Shown one piece after another: positions 56,282-64,000 of a stretch of DNA of 64,000 nucleotides (its first letter is position 1; each line of letters opens with the position of its first letter). The notes under the pieces were generated by a model. That model did not search any database, was not told where the DNA came from, and worked only from the letters and a program-made list of their open reading frames with translations. This stretch comes from CAZWLY01 sp964634465 (GTDB lineage: Bacteria > Desulfobacterota > Desulfarculia > G963662305): contig CAZWLY010000001.1 of assembly GCA_964634465.1 (NCBI GenBank), forward strand, positions 248,001 to 312,000, read 5' to 3'. The position numbers were made by a program, and so were the translations under genes.

Positions 56282-57200
56282 GGCACCTGCACTCCTCGTG
56301 GGAGCCGCCGCCCTCGGGCTCCTCTTCAAAGCATATCTCGAGGGCCTGGCGACACCGGGGAGCGAAAACGCAACCGCCGTCGATCGTCCGGTCGTGGACG
56401 TTGAGAGGTATCGGCTTGAGCCCGGCCGCGGGGGAAGCTTCCAGCAGGGCCCGGGTGTAGGGATGTCGTGGTCTGGCGAGGACATCGGCCGTAGCGCCCT
56501 GCTCCATGATCCGGCCGCCGTACATGACCGCCGCCCGGCCGCCCAGGGCCCGGGCCGCCTCCAGGTCGTGGGTGATGGTCAACAGCGCCTTGCCCTGGGC
56601 GATGAGCCGTTTGAGCAGGGAGACCACCTGGCCTCGCCGTTGTGGGTCGAGGCCCTTGGTCGGCTCGTCGGCGATGATCAGTTCGGCCGGCTCGGAGGCG
56701 GTGATGGCCGCCGCTAGGCGCTGGCGCATGCCGCCGGAGAGTTGGCAGGGATACTTTCGCCAGTCCGATCGGGCGGTGAGGCCGGCCAGTTCAAGGGCCA
56801 AAGCGGAGCTCTTGGACGAGTCGCGGCCGTTGCGCCCCCTGATCCAGTCGAAAACCTCCCTCACCTGGGCGAAGGCCCGCATGGTCGGGTTGAGAGCCAG
56901 GGTCGGTTCCTGGGGAAAGAGGAATATGTCTCGCCCCCACAGGCGTCTCATCTCGCTCCGGGACAGATCGAGGAGGTTCAGGCCGCGATACTCGATCCGT
57001 CCCCGGGCCCGCATCTCGGGCGGCAGCAGACCGAGGACGGCTTGGGCGATCAGGGTCTTGCCGCAGCCGGTCTCGCCGATGAGGGTGAGAGGCTGAGCGG
57101 GTTCGAGGACGAGGTTTACGTCCCGGACCATGTTCCCGGCGCCGTTCCGGGAGATCAGGTCGATGGCCAAATCCTCTATTTTGAGCCGCTTTGCACTCAA
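56271..57200 (-). CDS. Dpp/Nik-type ABC transporter ATPase (first)
   Basis: This 309-residue ATPase resembles DppD/NikD. It has Walker A IGETGCGKTL, Q-loop in FLFPQEPTLALNP, signature QLSGGMRQRL, Walker B LIIADEPTKGLD, and a C-terminal oligopeptide/nickel-type extension with Cys residues (GGCVFAPRCRQALEICF). It overlaps the permease gene by 4 bases. Confidence 0.92.
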   Translation of the reverse strand: MSAKRLKIEDLAIDLISRNGAGNMVRDVNLVLEPAQPLTLIGETGCGKTLIAQAVLGLLPPEMRARGRIEYRGLNLLDLSRSEMRRLWGRDIFLFPQEPTLALNPTMRAFAQVREVFDWIRGRNGRDSSKSSALALELAGLTARSDWRKYPCQLSGGMRQRLAAAITASEPAELIIADEPTKGLDPQRRGQVVSLLKRLIAQGKALLTITHDLEAARALGGRAAVMYGGRIMEQGATADVLARPRHPYTRALLEASPAAGLKPIPLNVHDRTIDGGCVFAPRCRQALEICFEEEPEGGGSHEECRCHGR

Positions 57201-57985
57201 GCCGTTCGCCCCTCAAACAGCGATGCCAGAAGGTTGAACCCCAGGACGGTCAGAAAGATGGCCGCCCCCGGAAAGACGATCAGGTGGGGCGCCTCGCTCA
57301 TGTAGGGCAGGGCCTGGGTGATCATCGCCCCCCATTCCGGAGTCGGGGGTCTGAGTCCGATACCCAGGAAACCCAGGGCCGAGAGGTTGAGAATGGTTCG
57401 TCCCATGCCCAGACTGGCCAGGGTCGATACGTGGGGCAGTATCTGGCCGAGCACGTAGCGGCGGATCATGAACAAGGAGTCGAAGCCCAGCAGTCGCCCG
57501 GCCTGAATGTAGGGTTCGGACAGAACCGACTTGGTTACATTGCGAGTCAGCCGGCAGTAGTCACACCAGCCGGTCAGGACCAGCGCTCCGATCAGTGGCA
57601 GGCGGCCGCCGCCCAGGAGCCCGGCGATGACTATGGCCAGAAGGATGCCGGGAAAAGCCATGAACCCGTCTACCAGGCGCATGATCAGACCGTCCCGCCA
57701 CCCTCCGCCGAAACCGGCCGCCATGCCCAGGCTGGAGCCCAGGACGGCCGAGGCGGCGACGCAGACCAGAGCCAGGCCCAGGGATTGGCGCGTGCCGTGC
57801 ACCAGCCGGCTCAGTACGGAGCGCCCCAGGGGATCGGTCCCCAGTGGGTGTTCGGCCGAGGGCGGGCGCAGGGCCGCGGTCAGGTCTTGGGTCAGCGGGT
57901 CCCGGCCGACGGCCAAAGGGCCGAAGACGCCCGCCGTCACGGCCAAGAGGATCAGCCCCACGCCCAGCCGCCACCTGACTCTCAC
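57197..57985 (-). CDS. Dpp/Nik-type ABC transporter permease (DppC-like)
   Basis: This 262-residue membrane protein has about five or six helices and the DppC/NikC pattern: HPLGTDPLGRSVLSRLVHGTRQSL and the EAA-like segment EPYIQAGRLLGFDSLFMIRRYVLGQ. GTG at 57985 overlaps the upstream permease stop (GTGA) and is the likely start. Confidence 0.92.
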   Translation of the reverse strand: MRVRWRLGVGLILLAVTAGVFGPLAVGRDPLTQDLTAALRPPSAEHPLGTDPLGRSVLSRLVHGTRQSLGLALVCVAASAVLGSSLGMAAGFGGGWRDGLIMRLVDGFMAFPGILLAIVIAGLLGGGRLPLIGALVLTGWCDYCRLTRNVTKSVLSEPYIQAGRLLGFDSLFMIRRYVLGQILPHVSTLASLGMGRTILNLSALGFLGIGLRPPTPEWGAMITQALPYMSEAPHLIVFPGAAIFLTVLGFNLLASLFEGRTA

Positions 57986-58938
57986 AGCCGGGCCTCCGCT
58001 GTCCGCTGGCGCGGATCGAGCCAGAGACAGATCAAATCCGTAACCAGATTGACTAACACATACATGAGGCCGATCAGCAGCGTCGCCCCTTGGATCAGGG
58101 GCAGGTCCCGCGAAAAGACCGCTTCCAGGAGGAGCTTGCCCAGGCCCGGCCAATCGAACAGGTTTTCGACCACCACCACCCCGTCCAAGAGGTGGGCCAG
58201 TTGGAGCCCCAGAAAAGTGACCACCGGCGCGGCGGCGTTCCTGAATCCATGACCAAGGACGATTCTCCATCTGGGCAGCCCTTTGAGACGGGCGAAGGTC
58301 AGAAAGAAGGAGCCCTTTACCTCGGCCACGGCCGTGCGAATGATCCGGCTGGAGACGGCCGCCAGCCCCACGGCCAGGGTCAGCGAAGGCAGGACCAGAT
58401 GCGAGGGCCGAGTGAACCCGGCCGCCGGCAGAAGTTTCAGCTTGATCGCCAACCCGATGATCAGCAGGGCTCCCAGGACGAAGCTCGGAATGGAGACGAG
58501 GGCGCTGGAGAGAGCGGCCGAGACGGCGTCCAACCTGGAGCCGAGGCTCAGCCCGGCGGCGACGCCCCATGGCGCGGCCAGGAGCAGGGAAAGGGCCAGG
58601 GCGAAAGCGCCCAGCTTCAAGGTGTGCCCGAAATGAAACCAGATCTCCTTGGTCACCTCTTCGCCCGAGGTCAGGGATCGGCCCAGGTCCAGGCGCAGGG
58701 TCGAGTCGACCCAGGCCAGGTACCTGAGCGGCATCGGCCTGTCCAACCCCGCCTCACGGCGGACGTATTCCACCGCCTGGTCGTCGGTCAAGTCCTGACC
58801 GTAACGGGCCAGGGCCACCTGGAGGGCCAGGTCGCCGGGGAGGGTGACCATCAAGATGAAGGTCACGCTCGACACTCCCCAGGCGACCGCCAGCCCTTGA
58901 AAGAGGCGGATCAGTACTCTGCCGACTAGTCCGCCCAC
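57982..58938 (-). CDS. Dpp/Nik-type ABC transporter permease (DppB-like)
   Basis: This 318-residue membrane protein matches DppB/NikB: RLFQGLAVAWGVSSVTFILM, then SLTSGEEVTKEIWFHFGHTLKLG, and a later EAA-type loop (VKGSFFLTFARLKGLPRWRIVLGHGFRNA). GTG at 58938, inside the end of the binding-protein gene, is the likely start. It overlaps that gene by 13 bases. Confidence 0.92.
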   Translation of the reverse strand: MGGLVGRVLIRLFQGLAVAWGVSSVTFILMVTLPGDLALQVALARYGQDLTDDQAVEYVRREAGLDRPMPLRYLAWVDSTLRLDLGRSLTSGEEVTKEIWFHFGHTLKLGAFALALSLLLAAPWGVAAGLSLGSRLDAVSAALSSALVSIPSFVLGALLIIGLAIKLKLLPAAGFTRPSHLVLPSLTLAVGLAAVSSRIIRTAVAEVKGSFFLTFARLKGLPRWRIVLGHGFRNAAAPVVTFLGLQLAHLLDGVVVVENLFDWPGLGKLLLEAVFSRDLPLIQGATLLIGLMYVLVNLVTDLICLWLDPRQRTAEARL

Positions 58939-60464
58939 CGAACTCCGGCCAGGAAGTAGTCGACCTCCAGCGGATCGACGACCACGTTTTCGATCTTGTC
59001 GCTGTAGGCGACGATGTTCTCGTACCAACTGACGGGAATGACCGGCAATTGCTCCTGAAGGATGGCCAGGATGTTGCTCCTGATCTTGACCACCTCGCTG
59101 GTATCGAAAGTGGACAGGTAGGCCCGGAGCAGGTTGGTCAACGATTCAGACTCCCAGCCCATGGCCCCCCACTTGCCGCCGCCCGGCCCGAAGTCGCCGG
59201 CGAGGTTGCCGATGGGTTCGGGAATCATGCCGTAGTTGCGGGCCAGCAGGGCCATCTCCAGGGTGCCGTCCTGGTGGCGTTCGGCGATGTTGCCCGCCTG
59301 GCCGACCTTGAGGTCGATCTTCAGGCCGATCTGCTTGAGTTGGTCCTGGATGGCCGCCGCGACCAGGGGCAGCATCGGCCGGGACGAGTAGGTCGCCAAC
59401 TCTACCTGGAATTTCTTGCCGTTTTTTACTCGAATCCCGTCAGGGCCGAGCTTCCACCCGGCTTCATTGAGAAGTCTCTTGGCTTCCTCGGGGTCGTAGC
59501 CGAGGGGCGGCAGGTTGGGGTCGTGCCACAGGCTCACGCCGGGGGCGAGCAACTGCGTCGCCGCCGAGGCCGGATTGCGGAGGATGGTCTTGGCGATGCC
59601 TTTCCGGTCGATACCCAGACTGATCGCCCTCCGGACCCGGACGTCGTTGAAATACGGCAGGTTGCAGTTGAGCTTGAGCAGCCTGGTCCGGGGAATGGTC
59701 ATCACCACCACCTTGGCCCGGCCGCCTTTTTCTATCTTTTCGGCGTCCATGGGCGAGAGGGTGAAGGCCATTTCGGCCTGACCGGCCCGGATGGTGAAGC
59801 CTCTGGTCTCCCCCTTGGGTATGGCGTGGTAGCTGGTCTTGGCGATGTGCGGCTTTTTCCCCCAGTAGCGGTCGAAGGCTTCGAACCTGAAAAGCTTGCC
59901 GCCCTTCTGCTCGACCAGCTTGTAAGGACCGGTGCCGATCACTCTCACCATCTGGTCCTGGTCGTTCAGCGAGGCCGGGGCCAGGACGCCGGCGCTGTAG
60001 TGGCACAGGAAGGCCGGCATGGGGGCGAACGGAGTCTCGGTCTTGATGACCACCAGATCCGGGCCGCCGGCCTCTATGCTGGTGATCGGGACGCGGGCCA
60101 GGATGCCCTTCTTGGCCCTCAGCCGGTTCAGGCTGGCGGCCGCGACCTGGGCCGTCAGCGGCGAGCCGTCATGGAACTCGACTCCCGGCCGCAGCTTGAA
60201 GGTCCAGGTCAACTTGTCTTCCGAAACACTCCACGATTCGGCCAATTGTCCGACCAACCGGCCCTTCTCGTCGATCGTGGTCAACCGTTCCAGGCAGCCC
60301 ATCCGGCTGAAGATGTAACCCGATTTGACCGGCTCCAGCCCCCTGGCCGGCCAAGGGGCGACCACCCTGAGTTCCTGGGATTGGCCGGCCGAAACGAACG
60401 GCGACCAACCCACGATGGTTACCACGGCAATCAAGATCAAACTCGCGATTCTTTTTCCAGACAC
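58926..60464 (-). CDS. Extracellular solute-binding protein, family 5 (NikA/DppA-like)
   Basis: This 512-residue protein has a signal peptide (ASLILIAVVTIVGWSPFVSAG) and the family 5 binding fold: VEFHDGSPLTAQ, GTGPYKLVEQKGGK, and a Trp/Arg-rich C-terminus. NikA-type proteins bind nickel complexes, and DppA-type bind peptides. The sequence does not decide between them. GTG at 60464 follows GGAGG; an ATG 27 bases upstream is possible. A terminator-like hairpin lies just upstream. Confidence 0.9.
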   Translation of the reverse strand: MSGKRIASLILIAVVTIVGWSPFVSAGQSQELRVVAPWPARGLEPVKSGYIFSRMGCLERLTTIDEKGRLVGQLAESWSVSEDKLTWTFKLRPGVEFHDGSPLTAQVAAASLNRLRAKKGILARVPITSIEAGGPDLVVIKTETPFAPMPAFLCHYSAGVLAPASLNDQDQMVRVIGTGPYKLVEQKGGKLFRFEAFDRYWGKKPHIAKTSYHAIPKGETRGFTIRAGQAEMAFTLSPMDAEKIEKGGRAKVVVMTIPRTRLLKLNCNLPYFNDVRVRRAISLGIDRKGIAKTILRNPASAATQLLAPGVSLWHDPNLPPLGYDPEEAKRLLNEAGWKLGPDGIRVKNGKKFQVELATYSSRPMLPLVAAAIQDQLKQIGLKIDLKVGQAGNIAERHQDGTLEMALLARNYGMIPEPIGNLAGDFGPGGGKWGAMGWESESLTNLLRAYLSTFDTSEVVKIRSNILAILQEQLPVIPVSWYENIVAYSDKIENVVVDPLEVDYFLAGVRWAD

Positions 60465-60481
60465 GTATTGCCTCCAGACAG

Positions 60482-60523
60482 AAAAAGCCAAGAAGCCCCC
60501 CTTCAGGAGACGGCCTTCTTGGC
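60482..60523 (-). terminator. Terminator or attenuator upstream of the ABC operon
   Basis: On the minus strand GCCAAGAAG (60523-60515) pairs with CTTCTTGGC (60495-60487) around a 19-base loop and is followed by TTTTT. It ends about 18 bases before the binding-protein start, so it could end the methyltransferase transcript or attenuate the operon. Confidence 0.6.
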
Positions 60524-60600
60524 ATGATTTCGTGTTTTTCTATTATTTGATTATTTATACGACCAACGCCTTCTTGGCGCCGATGTGAAGTCCGTTCTTA

Positions 60601-61419
60601 CTATTCCCGCTCCCGGCTGTCAAGGCCGCTTTCGGCCTCCCGGCCCGCGGACCCTGCTTCGCGGTTCGGCTTCCGGGCCTCGATCAGAAAGGGCCGAGAG
60701 AAGAAACCGTGCAGCCGTTGCCACGACAGGCCGTAGATTTCCGCCTCTATGTTCCGGCGGGCTTTTATGTCCGTGAAACCCACCCCGGCCAGCAAGCCGA
60801 TGTCCCAATCCGGGCGATACACGTGGGTCGCCGGCAGATGGCGGACGTAATGGGTGGCCAACTTCTGGGATCGGTCGAAGCCGTTTTTGAACTTGTAGCC
60901 CAGATTGACCAGTCTCAGCCACAACCTGGCCAGAGCGTGTCGGTAGTAGTGATAGTACCAATTCCCGTCGATCACCCCCAGCCGGCCGCCCGGTTTCAAG
61001 ACCCGCTTCCATTCGCTCAGAGCCCGAGCCGGATCGGGGAGGGTCCAGACGACATAGCGGCTGACGACCAGGTCGAAGCTGTCGTTCGGCAAGGGCAGCC
61101 GGGCCGCGTCGGCCTGAAGGAACCCGACCTTTTTCGCCCTAGGCCCCAGGATCTCCCTGGCTCTGGCCAGCATTTCGCCGGAGACGTCCACGGCCGTGAC
61201 TCTGTGACCCAGTTCGACCAAGGTCCTGGTTACGGTGGCCGGGCCGCAGCCGGCGTCGAGAATATTCAGGTTCTCGGCCGGACCGACCAGTTCGGCCACC
61301 AGACTGGCCCAGCGGCTGGAAATGGTTGGGTGGTAAAACAAACGATGGTGATTGCGAACGTAGCTCGGGGCGCGATCGTTCCAATGGCGGGTGACGGTCG
61401 CTTGCAGTGACGTGGACAT
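60601..61419 (-). CDS. Class I SAM-dependent methyltransferase
   Basis: This 272-residue methyltransferase has motif I NILDAGCGPATVTRTL, a conserved acidic VTAVDVSGEML, and WTLPDPARALSEWKRVLKPGG. The C-terminal region is Tyr/Trp/Arg-rich (WYYHYYRHALARLW). The substrate is unknown. Related genes often sit next to Dpp/Nik-type ABC transporters, as here, and a role in making or processing the transported ligand is a guess. The ATG at 61419 gives MSTSLQATV; a GTG ten codons upstream is an alternative. Confidence 0.85.
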   Translation of the reverse strand: MSTSLQATVTRHWNDRAPSYVRNHHRLFYHPTISSRWASLVAELVGPAENLNILDAGCGPATVTRTLVELGHRVTAVDVSGEMLARAREILGPRAKKVGFLQADAARLPLPNDSFDLVVSRYVVWTLPDPARALSEWKRVLKPGGRLGVIDGNWYYHYYRHALARLWLRLVNLGYKFKNGFDRSQKLATHYVRHLPATHVYRPDWDIGLLAGVGFTDIKARRNIEAEIYGLSWQRLHGFFSRPFLIEARKPNREAGSAGREAESGLDSRERE

Positions 61420-62619
61420 AGTCGAATCCCCACACTCGCCGGTTTCCACCTAAGCGTCGGATTCGCCTTCGGGCGACGTTGTCTTTGGAGTGGATAATGC
61501 GGGTTTCAACCCGGAGAAGGGAGCTTCAGGCCACCTGATTCTGGGGTATACCACATCACGCCAAAACATGGAAGCGCCGCGGTGCGACTCACGATCCCCG
61601 ATCGACCGACCGAGCATTGGTATCGCCGGATCCGCCGCAAGCGACGAGATATCGGCGGCAGATGCGGAACCGTCCTTATTCGCCGCAAGATGTGCGGGAA
61701 TTGGATCCCCCGCCGGAGGTCAATTTCCAATTGCTTTTGGCCGCAGTTCGAGTATTTTAGGGCTGTTATCCTGACCGTGTAAATCCTGCTGTCACGAACG
61801 GCCGGTTGATGATCGACTACGACAAGTTGCTCAACCCCGCTCAACCGGAAACCGTCACCACCCCGGAGGGACTGGTGTCGGCGCCGATCGGCGATCCGGC
61901 AAGGTCATGGCCGCGGGTGACGGCCCCCAGTCCATCTGCGCCTTCCAAGCGTCCAACCTCAAAAACATGCTCGAGTTTCCCTGTCCGCGAGTTGGACCAG
62001 ACCGAACCGCCGGGTATGTCCCGGCGGTCTTTCTCCGCCCTGAAGACCGAGCTGCGGGTAACCCCTGGCGTCACTTCTCCACCAGACCAGAGTGGAGAAC
62101 CACCCCCGCCGGGGCGAGTCACCCAAGCCGCGCCTTGGATTCAACAGGTTCAACTTTAAGAACAAGCAGGATGATATCGCCGACATCGCCTGGTCGTGGT
62201 AAGTTGGATGGCGGCGGCGTGCAGGAGATATCCGGTCCGATCGATCCGGCCGCCGGGAGCAAGAATCGGTTTGGGTCACCTGCCGCTGGAGGGCGGTGGG
62301 CTATGATTTCAAAAGGGCCAGGCGATCGAACAATTCTACACCCTGACTATGGCCCGCCAGTGTTGGTTGGGGGAGGGGAGTCGACTATTACGCATTCCGA
62401 CGCCGAGCGAATCGGCGTGTTCATCACCGTTTTGGGTTGGGGTCGGGGCTGCAGTTACGCGGGAGGCGCAAGATCGAGGAAGATTGACTCCCGCGTCGGT
62501 TCAAGCGCAATGTGGCCGGGAGTTGGGGAATGTCGCGGCTTGGTTATGTCTGCGACGGTTTCGTCCAGGGCTGAAGCGCATTCGCCCTGCCGCCGGCCAA
62601 CAGGTATCGAGGCACGATT
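61420..62619. other. Long unexplained stretch with fragmentary frames
   Basis: About 1.2 kb between divergent genes without a convincing intact gene. Several short pieces look protein-like but in different frames: MIDYDKLLNPAQPETVTTPEG at 61809, MAAGDGPQSICAFQASNLKN near 61907, and a stretch ending FNFKNKQDDIADIAWSW then TAA near 62140-62203. This suggests one or more decayed genes. I do not recognise the ancestral family. Confidence 0.5.
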
Positions 62620-63717
62620 TTGAAGTTGAAGGTGGCAAGCATCGTCGGGACTCGGCCCCAATTCGTCAAGGCCGCGCCCGTCTCCCGCGCCCTGGCCGAT
62701 CGGAACGGGGTGACGGAAATCATCATCCATACCGGCCAGCACTACGATGAAACCATGAGCCGGGTCTTCTTCGAGGAGTTGGCCATTCCGGAGCCGACCT
62801 ACAACCTGGGCGTTGGCTCAGCCGATCACGGCGTCCAGACCGGGCGGATGCTGATCGGGCTGGAGGAGGTGCTCGAAGAGGAACGACCCGACTGGGTCCT
62901 GGTCTACGGCGACACCAATTCCACCCTGGCCGGAACCTTGGCCGCGGTCAAGCTGGGATTGCCGGTGGCCCATGTGGAAGGCGGCATGCGTTCGTTCGAC
63001 CGGCGCATGCCCGAGGAGATCAACCGGGTGGTGACCGACCACCTGGCCGACCTTCACTTGTGCGTCACCCAGACGGCGGTAGACAACCTGGCCGCCGAAG
63101 GCGTCGCCGAGGGGGTCCATCTGGTCGGCGACGTGATGTACGACGCCGTGACCATGTTCGTAGACCTGGCCCATCGCCGTTTCAACCCCCTGGCCCGTCT
63201 CGGCCTGGAGCCCAAAAGCTATGTCCTGATGACCTGTCACCGCCCGGAGAACACCGACGTCGGGGAGCGATTGGCGGCCATCGTTCGGGCGGTCGGGCGG
63301 GTGAGCCGGCTCAAGCCGGTGATCGCCCCCCTTCACCCCCGCACCAGAGCCGCGCTGAAACGATTCGGGTTGGACTTTCCGCCGTCGGTAAAGGTCATGG
63401 AATCGACCTCGTACCTGGAGACTCTGGTCCTGGAAAAAAACGCCGCCCTGATTCTGACAGACTCGGGCGGAGTGCAAAAGGAGGCCTTTTTCCACGGCGT
63501 GCCCTGCGTGACCATAAGAGATCAGACCGAGTGGTCGGAGACGGTCGAGCTGGGCGCCAACATCCTGGCCGGGGGCGACGAGGAAGCCATCGTCGTCGCC
63601 GCCCGGCAAGCCTTGGAGCGAGGACCGCTGGCCGCAAACGCGGCCGAACTCTACGGCGGCGGCCGGGCCGCCCGCCGAATCGCCGACCTCCTGATCGCCA
63701 GCGGGGCGAGATTTTGA
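62620..63717 (+). CDS. wecB: UDP-N-acetylglucosamine 2-epimerase, non-hydrolysing
   Basis: This 365-residue enzyme interconverts UDP-GlcNAc and UDP-ManNAc for surface polysaccharide synthesis. It has the diagnostic GTRPQFVKAAPV, TGQHYD, VYGDTNSTLAG, VEGGMRSFDRRMPEEINR, CHRPENTD and TDSGGVQKEAFF. It begins with TTG at 62620, giving MKLKVASIVGTRPQ; a weak GAGG lies upstream. It may open a polysaccharide locus continuing past the window end. Confidence 0.95.
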   Translation: MKLKVASIVGTRPQFVKAAPVSRALADRNGVTEIIIHTGQHYDETMSRVFFEELAIPEPTYNLGVGSADHGVQTGRMLIGLEEVLEEERPDWVLVYGDTNSTLAGTLAAVKLGLPVAHVEGGMRSFDRRMPEEINRVVTDHLADLHLCVTQTAVDNLAAEGVAEGVHLVGDVMYDAVTMFVDLAHRRFNPLARLGLEPKSYVLMTCHRPENTDVGERLAAIVRAVGRVSRLKPVIAPLHPRTRAALKRFGLDFPPSVKVMESTSYLETLVLEKNAALILTDSGGVQKEAFFHGVPCVTIRDQTEWSETVELGANILAGGDEEAIVVAARQALERGPLAANAAELYGGGRAARRIADLLIASGARF

Positions 63718-63902
63718 TGTCTCGGTCAGACAGGTTCGGCGCTCCGCTTCTCGACCATCGGGAACGAACATGAACCCGCAGGTGAGGCTTTTCTTGCCTA
63801 CGGGTGAAAATACTACTTTGTAAACCCGGTGGAGGCGATAAATAATTTTCTTTTCTCCTTGACTTTACTGGAGTTGCCAATTAATGAGTAGTAAATCTGA
63901 AC
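63718..63902. other. AT-rich gap upstream of the last partial gene
   Basis: This 185-base gap is clearly more AT-rich than its neighbours and probably holds a promoter. No gene is seen. Confidence 0.5.
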
Positions 63903-64000
63903 ATGAATAACTTGTTATCAGGACTGGTTTCTTCCAAGACCAGGATCAAACTGCTGATCCGTTTGTTCGCCAACCCCAAGGCGACGGCCCACCTGCGCGG
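63903..64000 (+). CDS. Winged-helix regulator, N-terminal fragment (cut by window)
   Basis: The first 32 codons read MNNLLSGLVSSKTRIKLLIR followed by LFANPKATAHLR. This matches the start of a small winged-helix regulator family often found next to polysaccharide genes in Desulfobacterota and Bacteroidota, as I remember it. The rest is outside the window, so the call rests on this short piece. Confidence 0.55.
   Translation, partial: MNNLLSGLVSSKTRIKLLIRLFANPKATAHLR

Overview
The window is a GC-rich bacterial chromosome segment of about 64 kb with dense, mostly collinear genes. Several features suggest a Desulfobacterota (former Deltaproteobacteria) anaerobe: the gene order pdxJ-acpS-nnrED-tsaE-lysC-cimA, lactate-oxidation genes lutABC beside malate dehydrogenase, multihaem and dihaem cytochromes c, a TRAP transporter, a SulP anion transporter with its own signalling genes, and a probable UGA-encoded selenoprotein. 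The affiliation is inferred from gene content, not measured. No rRNA, tRNA, CRISPR array or intact insertion sequence was seen. Layout: 1-734 is the 3' end of malate dehydrogenase. 967-29253 is mainly a housekeeping region: lutABC, ftsY-smc, glyQS, rsmA, tsaD, fbp, a ComEA-like gene, cimA, lysC, tsaE, nnrED, acpS, pdxJ, ybeY, the 7TM-HD protein, phoH and yjbQ on the minus strand, and a DUF2628-like gene, cvpA and mazG on the plus strand. 29358-38960 is an anion-transport and signalling region. It has a SLC13-type carrier, then on the plus strand a SulP transporter with a large extra domain, a kinase-like/BON/receiver fusion, a membrane histidine kinase, and three further small two-component proteins. 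39411-48263 is the most unusual region. A MerR regulator with the Hg(II)-type cysteine spacing and a 19-bp-spacer promoter precedes a small thioredoxin-fold protein and a second thioredoxin-fold protein whose apparent stop is best read as selenocysteine. Downstream are two secreted PepSY-like proteins, a membrane CuA protein, a pentahaem cytochrome c, a type 1 copper protein, a CuA-NapH/NosR-like membrane ferredoxin fusion, and a broken Spy-like gene. Together these look like a copper/haem electron-transfer chain without a recognisable terminal reductase. 48509-54429 (minus strand) is a GntR-regulated catabolic operon: regulator, opine-dehydrogenase-like enzyme, DctPQM TRAP transporter and a class IV aminotransferase. 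54945-61419 holds a dihaem cytochrome and a minus-strand Dpp/Nik-type ABC transporter preceded by a methyltransferase. 61420-62619 is an unexplained, probably decayed stretch. A non-hydrolysing UDP-GlcNAc 2-epimerase and the start of a winged-helix regulator close the window, suggesting a surface-polysaccharide locus beyond it.
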